A DNA stretch of 11,595 bases from assembly GCA_943704415.1 (NCBI GenBank), contig CALSCO010001081.1, positions 1-11,595 on the forward strand. Reading direction: 5' to 3'. This document shows, piece by piece, positions 1 through 7,851 of the stretch. The stretch's first letter is position 1, and each line of letters starts with the position of its first letter. The DNA is from Parvularia atlantis. Lineage: Eukaryota > Opisthokonta > Rotosphaerida. Position numbers and translations under genes: made by a program. The notes under the pieces are model-generated. The model did not search any database. It saw only the letters and a list, made by a program, of their open reading frames with translations, and was not told the DNA's origin.

Positions 1-63
1 GGGTCAACGTATTGCGGGATGGGGGGGGGGATCGAGCACTGCTGCCGCTTTGTGCGGCGACGC
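1..63. other. 3' flank of the myosin light chain gene
   Basis: Noncoding sequence downstream of the minus-strand stop codon at 64-66. It holds a run of ten G at 21-30 and is otherwise featureless. It is probably 3' UTR of the light chain gene. I see no AATAAA-type signal on the minus strand. Confidence 0.5.
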
Positions 64-1054
64 CTACTCGCCGTGCTTGAGCACGCGCACAAACTCGCGG
101 TAGTTGAAGTTGCCGTCCTTGTCTGGGGGCGCGCCCTTGAACATGACATCGACCTGGTGCGCGCGCGCGTGTGTGTGCGTGTGTGAGCACGCCGTCGGCA
201 GAGGGGCGGGCAGCGGCGCACCTGCTCCTGCGTGAAGCGGTTGCCCATCGTCGTCATAAACTCGCGCAGGTCCTTGGCGTTGATGAAGCCCGTGTTGTTC
301 TCGTCGAAGCACTCGAACGCCTGCAGGATCTCGTTCTCGGGGTCGGTGCCTGATGCGTGATGGTCATGCGGCGTGATGGTGGGAGCGAGAGACGTGGGAG
401 ACGCGATTGGGGGGGCGGGAGCGAGAGACGAGGACGATCAAGAGAAAGCAAGGCAAGAAGCACAGGCAGACATCGACAGAACCGGCACACGACACGAGGC
501 AACGCACCGCTCAGCTTCTCGCCCATGAGCGTGAGGAACATGGTGAAGTTGATCGCGCCGGGCGCCTCGCTCAGCATCTCGTCGATGTACTCGTCCGACG
601 GGTTCTGGCCGAGCGACGAGAGCATGTCCTTCAGGTCCTCCTTGTCGATGAAGCCGTCGTTGTCGTGGTCGATCATCGAGAAGGCCTCCTTGAACTCGGC
701 GATCTGCTTCTGGTCGAACATGGCAAACACATTCGACGTCTGGCGCGCGGCGCGGCGCGTGGTCTGGCGACGGGCACGCTGGGCCTGGGCGGACGAGGGC
801 GACGAGGGCGACGGTGAGGCGCGTGTGCGGGCGAAAGCGTGCGCGCCCCCGCTCCCATGCGGCGTCCTCTCGTGCGCACGCCCCGCCGCCGGTGCGCACG
901 CCGCCGCACGCGCCGTGCGAAAAAGACGGCGTGCAGACACGCGGTGCGGTACTAAAGGGCGATCCCGCCTCTCGCGCGCGGATCCCCTTCACCACGGGCA
1001 CCGCGCGCCCCCAACCCACCCCACGAGCGACGCAGCCCACGAGCGACGCACCAT
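64..1054 (-). CDS. Myosin II regulatory light chain (EF-hand protein)
   Basis: Calmodulin-superfamily light chain that binds the neck of myosin II, expected at the actomyosin contractile ring. Proposed exons: 1054-1052, 784-508, 349-222 and 153-64, total 498 nt or 165 aa; animal homologues are about 172 aa. The first EF-hand loop (residues 40-51) has D, D, D, G, D and D in ligand positions and looks able to bind Ca/Mg, whereas later EF hands are degenerate. The N-terminal tail is basic and carries [10 protein letters not shown] at 15-24, matching the myosin light chain kinase site of animal light chains, with T17/S18 as likely phosphorylated residues. The body ends with a GNFNYREF hand and a LKHGE tail. 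Exons 2-4 are firm. Exon 1 is inferred: no in-frame ATG precedes TSNVFA, and ATG|GTGCGT at 1054 gives phase 0 with acceptor CAG at 787-785. It is divergent from the aconitase gene. Confidence 0.93.
350..507 (-). other. Intron of the light chain gene with a 14-bp direct repeat
   Basis: At 158 nt this is unusually long for the window. It opens GTGCGT (minus strand, 507 downward) and ends CAG at 352-350, joining GEKLSG to TDPENE with phase 1. The unit GGGAGCGAGAGACG occurs twice on the plus strand, at 381-394 and 417-430. Confidence 0.85.
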
Positions 1055-1137
1055 CCTGCGGGGCGGCGGCGGGGCGGCGGCGGGGCGGAGCGACGAGGCC
1101 GACGGCGACGAGGACGGAAATATCGCCTTCTCGACGC

Positions 1138-1181
1138 TTCCAGAGCGTGTTCTGGAAGGACGCTCTGCTGGCATATGCCAG
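1138..1181. repeat. Cluster of overlapping inverted repeats, heat-shock-element-like
   Basis: TTCCAGA (1138-1144) faces TCTGGAA (1151-1157), and CAGAGCGT (1141-1148) faces ACGCTCTG (1160-1167). These are followed by the perfect 14-bp palindrome CTGGCATATGCCAG (1168-1181). TTCTGGAA at 1150-1157 matches the TTCnnGAA core bound by heat-shock factor. The two pairings share bases, so they could not form together. Function is inferred. Confidence 0.55.
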
Positions 1182-1287
1182 ACGGTTCCAGTTGGCCTAC
1201 AGACACGGCAAGAAGAGCAGCGCGGCTACGCCGTGAAGAGCGCGCGGTCGACGTGCCGCGAGGCGACGCAGCGCTCGTCCCCCCCGC

Positions 1288-1323
1288 GTCGGCGTGGCTG
1301 TCGGTGTCGGCGTGGCCGTCGGT
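1288..1323. repeat. 18-bp tandem duplication
   Basis: GTCGGCGTGGCTGTCGGT (1288-1305) is followed directly by a copy differing at one base (1306-1323). It lies in the divergent promoter, about 190 bp before the aconitase ATG. Confidence 0.85.
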
Positions 1324-1451
1324 GTCGCGGCGCCGCGGCGGCTGCAGGTCGGAGGGTTATGTGTATGGCTGAAAGACCGATGTGTTGCACAGTAAGACTC
1401 GCTGGCTGCACTGCGGCTCGCCGGGGAGGTCCTTACATAAGAGTATCCACC

Positions 1452-1478
1452 TTTTTTTTTTTTTTTTTTTTTTTTTTT
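1452..1478 (+). repeat. T27 homopolymer upstream of the aconitase start
   Basis: Twenty-seven consecutive T stand out in this GC-rich sequence. They end 38 bp before the ATG at 1517. Such a tract may exclude nucleosomes, or it may be the pyrimidine tract of a 5' UTR intron ending at CAG 1505-1507. Confidence 0.9.
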
Positions 1479-1516
1479 GCACTGCGCCTCACGATTTGCG
1501 TTCCCAGCCAGGCGCC

Positions 1517-4500
1517 ATGCATGCCCGCGGTCTGCGGCGGCTCGCGACGTCGGCGCCCGCGGCTCGCACCACGTCCGCGGCGTGGATGCCGCCGTACGCG
1601 CGGCTGACGGCGACGCTGCGGGCCGTGCGCGCCGTGCTGCCGCCGCGGCCGCTGACCCTGGCCGAGAAGATCGTGTACGCGCACCTGCGCGATCCGGCCG
1701 CGCATCGCAACGTGCCCATCGTGCGCGGCGAGACGTACCTCAAGCTGGCGCCGGGTGCGCGGCGTCGTGCGCCGAGTGGCTGCTGCTGCTGGTACTGGTG
1801 GCGCTGACGGCGATGCGCCCCTCCCCAGACCGCGTGGCGATGCAGGACGCGAGCGCGCAGATGGCCCTGCTCCAGTTCATGCTCTCGGGCCGGCGCGACA
1901 CGGCCGTGCCGACGACGATCCACTGCGACCACCTGATCGTGGCGCACCGCGGCGCGCGCGAGGACCTGCAGGCCGGCGCGGTCGAGAACAGGGAGGTCTT
2001 CGACTTTCTCCGCCAGGCCGCCGAGACGTACAAGATCGGCTTCTGGCGGCCGGGCAGCGGTGCGGCCGCGTGTGCCGTGCGCGCGCGTGTGCGGCGGTGC
2101 TGAAGGCGGGCGCCGCGCAGGCATCATCCACCAGATCGTGCTCGAGAACTACGCCGCGCCGGGCGGGCTCATGCTCGGGACGGGTGCGGCAGCGTTCGTG
2201 CGCCTGTGCGCATGGGCAGGCTGACGCGCGCCGCGCCCGAGCAGACAGCCACACGCCCAACGCCGGCGGCCTCGGCATGGTCGCGATCGGCGTGGGCGGC
2301 GCGGACGCGGTCGACGGCATGGCCGACATCCCGTGGGAGCTCAAGGCGCCCAAGGTCACCGGCGTGCACCTCAAGGCACGCTGTCCGCACGGGACACCGC
2401 GGCCGTCTCACGCTGGCAGCGCAGGGCGAACTCGACGGCTGGGCGTCGCCCAAGGACGTGATCCTAGAGCTCGTGGGCAAGCTCTCTGTGCAGGTGCGCA
2501 AAGCGAGCGCGATGCGGCTGTGGTGGCACGGCTGATGCCGCGCGCACGCCAGGGCGGCACGGGCCACATGATCGAGTACTTTGGCGAGGGCGTGGGGTCG
2601 CTGTCGTGCACGGGCATGGCCACGATCTGCAACATGGGCGCCGAGGTGCGTGCGTGCTCGCCCGTCTGCTCTGGCCCTCTGACCGTTTCGCGCACCAGAT
2701 GGGCGCGACGACGTCCGTGTTCCCGTACACGCCGCGCATGGGCGCGTACCTGCGCGCGACGCACCGGGCCAACGTGGCCGACGCGGCCGAGCGCGTGGCC
2801 GGTGAGCTGCTCGCGGCCGATAAGGGCGCCGCGTACGACCGCGTCGTCGAGATCGACCTGAGCAAGCTCGAGCCGACGATCAGTGCGCTGCGCAGGCGCG
2901 TGCGGCCCGGCTGACTGCCGTGCGTACAGACGGCCCGTTCACGCCGGACCTGTCGCACCCTTTGTCGGCGTTCGCGGCACGCGTTCAGGAGCGCAAGTGG
3001 CCGACGAAGCTGCAGGCCGCGCTGATCGGCAGCTGCACCAACAGCAGCTACGAGGACATGTCGCGCGCGGCCTCGATCGCCCAGCAGGCCGTCGCCAAGG
3101 GCCTGCGCGTCAAGGCCAACCTCCTTGTCACGCCCGGCTCGGAGCAGATCCGCGCGACGATCGAGCGCGACGGGCAGCACGGCGCACTCGCGGCCGCCGG
3201 CGCCCAGGTCCTCGCCAACGCGTGCGGCCCGTGCATCGGCCAGGTGACGTCGGCTGCGCTTTATTGGCTGCTGCTGCTCGTCTCACGCGCGGCTGGGGTG
3301 CAGTGGAAGCGCGAGGACGTCAAGAACGGCGAGGAGAACGCGATCTTCTCGTCGTTTAACCGCAACTTCAAGGCGCGCAACGACGGCAACGCCAAGACGC
3401 TCAACTTCCTCGCCTCGCCCGAGGTGCGCGTCGCCCGGGCAACCGCCGCCGCTTTGCGCTAACGCTGTACGCAAGCTCGTGACGGCGATGGCCTTCGCAG
3501 GGCGCACGGACTTTGACCCGCGCAAGGACGCAATCCCGCTGCCCGACGGCACCGCGTTCCGCTTCCAGAGCCCGCACGGCGCCGAGTTGCCCTCGCGCGG
3601 CTTTGAGCAGGGTATGCCGCCCGTCCCTGCGCCCGGCGCGGAGGAGTTGACATCGCGGCGTGCAGGCGTGGACACGTTCATCGCGCCCGACCCGAGCGCG
3701 CCCTTCCGCGACCAGGTCGTCATCGACCCCGCCTCGGACCGCCTGCAGCGGCTGCAGCCGTTTGCGCCGTGGTCGGGCGCCGAGTTCAAGGTGAGCTGGG
3801 GCGTGTGTGCACGCGGACGGTCGCTCAACACCTCGCGCAGAACGCGTTTGTGCTGATCAAGGTCCAGGGTAAGTGCACCACCGACCACATCAGCGCGGCC
3901 GGGCCGTGGCTCAAGTACAAGGGCCACCTGCACAACCTTGCGTTCAACACGCTGATTGGTGCGCGGCGCTCGCTGTGTGCACGCGACGCCCGCTGACGGC
4001 GCGTGGTTAGGCGCCGTCAACGCCGAGAACCAGCAGGTCAACTCGGCGCTCAACCGGCTGACGGGCAAGGTGCGTCCGCCGCCGCGTGCTGGCACACGCA
4101 CGCTGCTGAGCGCCCACACACGCACCAGCACGACACGATCCCCGCCGTTGCCATGGCGTACCAGCAGGCCGAGCAGCCGTGGGTGATCGTGGCCGACGAC
4201 AACTACGGCGAGGGCTCGGCGCGCGAGCACGCGGCGATGCAGCCGCGCTACCTCGGCTGCGTCGCGGTCGTGGCGCGGTCGTTCGCGCGCATCCACGAGA
4301 CGAACCTGAAGAAGCAGGGCGTGCTGCCGCTGACGTTTGTCAACCGCTCCGACTACGACCTGCTCACGGCCGATTGCACGGTCGAGACGGACGGCCTGGT
4401 GGCGCAGGCGGCGCGCTCGGCCGGCGCGGGCGAGCCGCTGCACCTCGTCGTGCGGTCGCCGCAGCTGGCCAGCCCTGCGCGCGTGCCCGTCGTGCACACG

Positions 4501-4569
4501 ATGAGCGCAGACCAGTGGGACTGGTTCCGCCACGGCTCGGCGCTCAACATGATTGCGGCGTCACAGTGA
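1517..4569 (+). CDS. ACO2: Mitochondrial aconitate hydratase, ACO2 type
   Basis: 4Fe-4S enzyme interconverting citrate and isocitrate. The fungal ACO2 paralogue has been linked to homocitrate dehydration in lysine synthesis. Exons: 1517-1754, 1829-2059, 2121-2183, 2245-2375, 2425-2493, 2553-2645, 2699-2882, 2930-3243, 3304-3423, 3476-3611, 3666-3790, 3841-3958, 4011-4069, 4129-4569; 773 aa. Cluster ligands are C372 (GSCTNSS), C435 and C438 (ACGPCIGQ), with the usual spacing of 63 and 3. HCDHLI lies at 111-116, DSHTPN follows exon 3, and [14 protein letters not shown] starts at 678. [10 protein letters not shown] (A where ACO1 has S), [21 protein letters not shown] and [12 protein letters not shown] favour ACO2 over ACO1, from my memory of the yeast pair. 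The N-terminus is Arg-rich with RRLATSA, a plausible mitochondrial presequence. Intron 4 has a GC donor and intron 9 an AAG acceptor. Substrate preference cannot be read from sequence. Confidence 0.96.
2376..2424 (+). other. GC-AG intron in the aconitase gene
   Basis: The donor is AAG|GCACGC and the acceptor GCGCAG, 49 nt, with CTCAC upstream of the acceptor. Removing it restores GVHLKGELDGW, the same length as in homologues. Because 49 is not a multiple of three, retention breaks the frame. Using the GTGCAC upstream as donor would delete conserved residues. Confidence 0.85.
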
Positions 4570-4620
4570 CACAGTTGTGCTGTGTGCAGTTTTTGCATCG
4601 GGCTCTTGCCCCCGACATCG
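4570..4620. other. 51-bp convergent intergenic gap (ACO2 / prolyl oligopeptidase)
   Basis: Only 51 bp separate the aconitase stop (TGA 4567-4569) from the prolyl oligopeptidase stop (minus strand, 4623-4621). A small inverted repeat, CACAG-CTGTG, lies at its left edge. There is no obvious polyadenylation signal on either strand, so both mRNAs very likely run into each other's 3' coding end. Confidence 0.8.
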
Positions 4621-7198
4621 TCACTCGGACCAGGTCGCGCCCACCGCCAGTGCGAGGAACGTGAAGCGGTCGGTGGTCTCGTCGATCTGCGAGGCGCGCG
4701 CGTGAGCCGTGAGCCAACATGAACCGAGTGCACGCACGATCTTCTGCGTCGGCCGGCCGGCGCCGTGGCCCGCCTGTGCGTGCGCACGTAGCGTCAGCAG
4801 GGCGCCCGAGTTTATGTGTGCGGGCGCGTGCCTTGGTCTCGACGCGGATCAGCAGCGGCTTGGTCTGCTGCGGCAGGTGGCCGAGGACGTGCTGCAGCGT
4901 CGCGATCATCTGCGCTCACGGTGAGGCGGAAGCGTGTGCGTGCGCGTGGCGGTAGTGGCGACGCACCTTGTACGAGTGCAACGGCACGACGCGGTCGTCG
5001 TGGTCGCCCGTCGTGAGCATCACGGCCGGGAAGGGCGCCTTGTCGGCGCTGATGTTGTGCAGCGGCGAGTACCTGATCAGGTTCTCAAAGTGCACGGCCT
5101 CATCTGGGTCGCCGTAGTCGGTCTTCCAGAAGTAGCCGATCGAGAACTTGTGGAAGCGCAGCATGTCGAGCACGCTGCCCCAACGCGCCTCGCGTGAGTG
5201 AACACAAGAACGGGGGCGCAGCGCGCACCCGACGTCCGCGATCGCCGCGCCAAATAGCTCCGGCCGCTGCGTGATGCTCGCGCCGACGAGCAGGCCACCG
5301 TTGGAGCCGCCGTTGATGCAGATCTTACTCGCGCTGCCCCGCGCGCCAAACGAGGTCAGTGCCGGACATCGGTGGCGCGCGTGCGCTCGCGCACTTCGTG
5401 TACTTCTCCTTGATCAGGTACTCGGCGGCCGCGGCAAAGTCGTCAAACCCGTTTTGCTTGTTGAGCAGGCAGCCGGCCTTGTGCCACGTCTCGCCGTACT
5501 CGCTGCGCGCCGGGGGCGGTCAGGCAGTGCGCAGCGTGCGTGTTCTGCGCGCGCACCCGCCGCCGCGGATGTTGGCCACGGCGACAATGCCGCCAAAGTG
5601 CTGCGCAAAGATCAGGCGCGAGACGCTGAACGAGGGCGTGAGCGAGATGCTGAAGCCGCCGTAGCCGTAGAGCAGCAGCGGGTTGTCGCCCGTGCGCGCG
5701 ACGTCGTTGCGCGAGAGCACAAACATCGGGATGCGCGTGCCGTCCTTGCTCGTGTAAAACACCTGCTGCACGCTGAAGCGCGTCTGGTCGAAGCCTGGGC
5801 GCCGCCGTGAGCATGGGCGCCGCCGTGAGCATGAGCGCGCGCGAGTTGGCTGGCCGCAAGCACCTTTGACGTGCGTCTCGCGGAAGACGCTCATCGCGGC
5901 CTCGCCGCCGCTCAGGTCGACGCGGTAGGTTGTGCCGGGCGAGAGGAACGAGACAAACTGGAAGAAGAACTGCGTGTCCTGCTTGCGGCCAGTCAGCCCG
6001 CCGACCGTGCCGATGTCGATGCCAAAGTTCTTGATGAGCGCGCCGGTGCGCAGCTGGCGCATTTGCAGCACGTCCTGCGCGAGCGCACGTGAGTGACCGC
6101 GGTGCGGCGAGCACGTCGCGCGGCGCACCTTGACGTCGTGCAGGTACACGACAATGAGCTTGTCCTGCGCGACCACGCGCACGTACTGGATCGGGTCTGG
6201 CGACTCGGGCAGCACGTCCCTGAACTCGAACGTCTGCGTGTGTGCGCGCGCGCGTCTTCAGCAGCGCAGTGCGGCACGACGGCGGCGGGACGCGCCTGCG
6301 CGGCGGGGTCGCTAAAGTCGAGCGAGACGATCTTGTAGTTGGGCGCGTTCTTGTTCGTCTTGAAGTAGAACAGCGGGCCGTCGTTGGTGACGTAGTCGTA
6401 CTGCGCCTCGAAGTTGTCGACGACCTTGACGAGCTTGAGCGGGCCTGCGCCCGCGTCAGCACCGAGCAGCCGCGTTGCATATGCGGGGCGCACCGGTCAC
6501 GCCCGCGGCCTTGTCCAGCCGCGCAATGTAGAGCGCGTTGACGGGGTCGGTCGACTCGCTGATTGTGACAAGCAGGTACTCGCCGTCGTCGCTGACCTCG
6601 CCGCCAAATAGCCAGCGCGGGTGCGCCGGGTCGGCGTGGACGAGCACGTCGTCGTCGGGCGAGGCGCCGAGGCGGTGGTAGTACAGCTGCGGCACCCGCG
6701 TCAGCACTGATCGCGAACGCGCGCACATGCGAGCACGCACCTTCTGGTTCTCGGTCGTCTCAACCTCCGTGCCGGCCTTGTCGAGCGAGACCGAGGCCGG
6801 CTTCGGGTAGCGGCTGTAGAAAAAGCCCTTGTTGTCGTGCGTCCAGGCGATGCCCGAGAACTTGACCCAGTCGATCGTGTCGGCGCGGTCCTGGCCCGTG
6901 GCAACGTCGCGCACGCGAATCGTCGTCCAGTCGGAGCCGCTCTGAGGCGGGGTGGCGCGTCAGCGTCAGCGGCGCGTAAAGGGAGGGGCGGCCCGTGACG
7001 CGCGCCTGGCTGAGCGCGTAGGCCATCAGCTCGCCGTCCTCGGTCATGTTGTACGTGTTGAGCGACTTGGTGCCGTCCTCCGACAGCGTGTTGGGGTCGA
7101 GCAGCACCTCGCGCGGCGCGTCGAGCGCGCGCTGCTTGTACAGCACTGACTGCGGCTGGAGGCCTGGTGACGCGCGATCAGCGGGATGACGTTGCGCC

Positions 7199-7244
<46 letters not shown>

Positions 7245-7585
7245 GACCCGAGTTGTGGAAGAAGAAGTACCACGGGCCGCGCTGGAACGGGCACGAGAAC
7301 TTCTCGTAGTCGTACATGGTCGTCATGCGCGCCTTGAACTGCGCGGCGCCCAGTCGGGCCCGATCAGCGCGCATCGCCGCAACGCGCGCCGCATCGCGCA
7401 CGCGCCCTGTCGGCGGCAGTTGACTGGGCCAGGTAGCCGCGCGTAACGGCGTTCTGCGCGTCGACAAAGGCCGCCGTCTCGGGCGCGTCCGGGTCCTCGA
7501 GCCAGCGGTACGGGTCGGGCACGTCGCGGCCGTGCAGGCGCTCGACGACGGCGGCGTCGCGCCGGACGGGCGGGTAGGCGAGCAT
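4621..7585 (-). CDS. Prolyl oligopeptidase (prolyl endopeptidase, S9A family)
   Basis: Serine peptidase cleaving short peptides after proline. Exons: 7585-7406, 7338-7248, 7163-7006, 6941-6741, 6686-6494, 6444-6278, 6233-6129, 6074-5864, 5794-5557, 5502-5395, 5333-5229, 5174-4967, 4909-4832, 4773-4738, 4686-4621; 714 aa against about 710 in mammals. The triad is visible: S561 in GGSNGG, D645 in DHDDRV and H684 in AGHGAG; the D-to-H spacing of 39 is standard. Residues of about 75-430 form the beta-propeller; the N-terminus (PYRWLEDPD) and C-terminal half form the alpha/beta-hydrolase domain. Start 7585 (MLAYPP) matches the family. An in-frame ATG at 7711-7709 would add 42 residues that are Arg-rich with one acidic residue, resembling a mitochondrial presequence. 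Three introns seem to be GC-AG. It is convergent with aconitase and divergent from TFIIE beta. Not a secreted form: I see no signal peptide. Confidence 0.96.
4774..4831 (-). other. GC-AG intron in the prolyl oligopeptidase gene (before the catalytic His)
   Basis: The donor is AAG|GCACGC, the same six bases as the aconitase GC donor. The acceptor is CACAG, 58 nt. It joins VETK to AGHGAG, leaving the catalytic histidine motif intact. No GT donor nearby keeps VETK. Confidence 0.85.
5798..5833. repeat. Perfect 18-bp tandem duplication inside an intron
   Basis: GGCGCCGCCGTGAGCATG occurs twice back to back (5798-5815, 5816-5833) in the intron 5795-5863. On the minus strand each copy carries GCTCAC, the likely branch site, so this 69-nt intron has two. 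The length remains a multiple of three with no stop in frame. Confidence 0.9.
6942..7005 (-). other. Probable GC-AG intron in the prolyl oligopeptidase gene
   Basis: The donor is CAG|GCGCGC and the acceptor CTCAG, 64 nt. Splicing gives YALSQ-SGSDW, which matches the family length exactly. A GT donor six bases further (GTCACG) also keeps frame and would insert two residues (AR), so donor choice might vary. Confidence 0.7.
7202..7241. repeat. (GA)20 microsatellite in an intron
   Basis: Forty bases of GA repeat on the plus strand read as CT on the coding strand. They fill nearly half of the 84-nt prolyl oligopeptidase intron 7164-7247, between the GTCCGT donor and the branch and acceptor region. 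Confidence 0.97.
7339..7405 (-). other. Probable GC-AG intron 1 of the prolyl oligopeptidase gene
   Basis: The donor is AGG|GCGCGT and the acceptor GCGCAG, 67 nt. It yields [21 protein letters not shown], the same spacing as mammalian prolyl oligopeptidase. The nearby GTGCGC (four bases later) is a better-looking donor but breaks the frame. Alternatives are a sequencing error or a real frameshift allele. Confidence 0.6.
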
Positions 7586-7851
7586 CGTGCGTGGGCGGGA
7601 CGCGGCAAGGGTGCGGGCAAGGGCGGCGACGCGCAGCAGCGGCCGGCGGGAGAGAGACGACGTGACGCGCAGCAAACGCGCCAGATCGGTGACAGAACAG
7701 ACGACTGTCATACACTTTGGTCACGTGATGGACAGCTGGAGCAGTGCACTGCTTGCCTCGCGCGTGCGTCTTGCCTCGCGCCGCGCGCCTCGCGTGCCTC
7801 GTTGCTGATTGATGCGACGTGTGCGTGTCGAAGGACAAGGCGCGCAGCGAG
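7586..7851. promoter_or_regulatory. Divergent promoter between prolyl oligopeptidase and TFIIE beta
   Basis: 266 bp lie between the two chosen start codons, or 140 bp if the upstream oligopeptidase ATG (7711-7709) is used. It contains the palindrome TCACGTGA at 7721-7728. An ATG at 7812 is out of frame with TFIIE beta and could act as an upstream start. No TATA box is seen. Confidence 0.6.
7721..7728. promoter_or_regulatory. TCACGTGA E-box palindrome
   Basis: A perfect 8-bp palindrome with a CACGTG core, the site class bound by bHLH factors such as Cbf1, Pho4 or SREBP-like proteins. It sits 10 bp upstream of the distal oligopeptidase ATG and 124 bp before the TFIIE beta ATG, so it could serve both genes. 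Factor identity is not determinable. Confidence 0.55.

Larger units (their letters stand above)
1055..1516. promoter_or_regulatory. Divergent promoter region between light chain and aconitase genes
   Basis: About 460 bp separates the two proposed start codons. No gene is supported inside it. It holds an inverted-repeat cluster at 1138-1181, an 18-bp tandem repeat at 1288-1323, and a T27 tract at 1452-1478 shortly before the aconitase ATG. The sequence just before that ATG (CTCAC at 1488-1492, CAG at 1505-1507) looks like the end of a 5' UTR intron. Regulation is inferred from position only. Confidence 0.55.

Noticed and set aside
1452-1478. T27 as a transcription terminator
   Set aside because: No stable GC stem precedes it on either strand, no Pol III gene lies before it, and it sits just upstream of a protein start.
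357-1607. A 416-codon open frame on the plus strand
   Set aside because: It runs antisense through the light chain exons, crosses the promoter and T27 tract, and is low-complexity Arg-rich. Open frames are expected by chance in DNA this GC-rich.
3612-3665. Treating this aconitase segment as coding (54 nt, open frame)
   Set aside because: Its donor GTATGC, branch TTGAC and acceptor GTGCAG are good, and homologues lack the 18 extra residues.
3283-4533. A 416-codon minus-strand frame opposite aconitase
   Set aside because: It lies entirely antisense to conserved aconitase exons and has no domain-like pattern.
6234-6277. Reading through VVPHCAAED in the oligopeptidase
   Set aside because: A 44-nt intron with GTGCCG donor and CGCAG acceptor gives the family-like join before [10 protein letters not shown]; the read-through runs into a CG/CA repeat out of frame.
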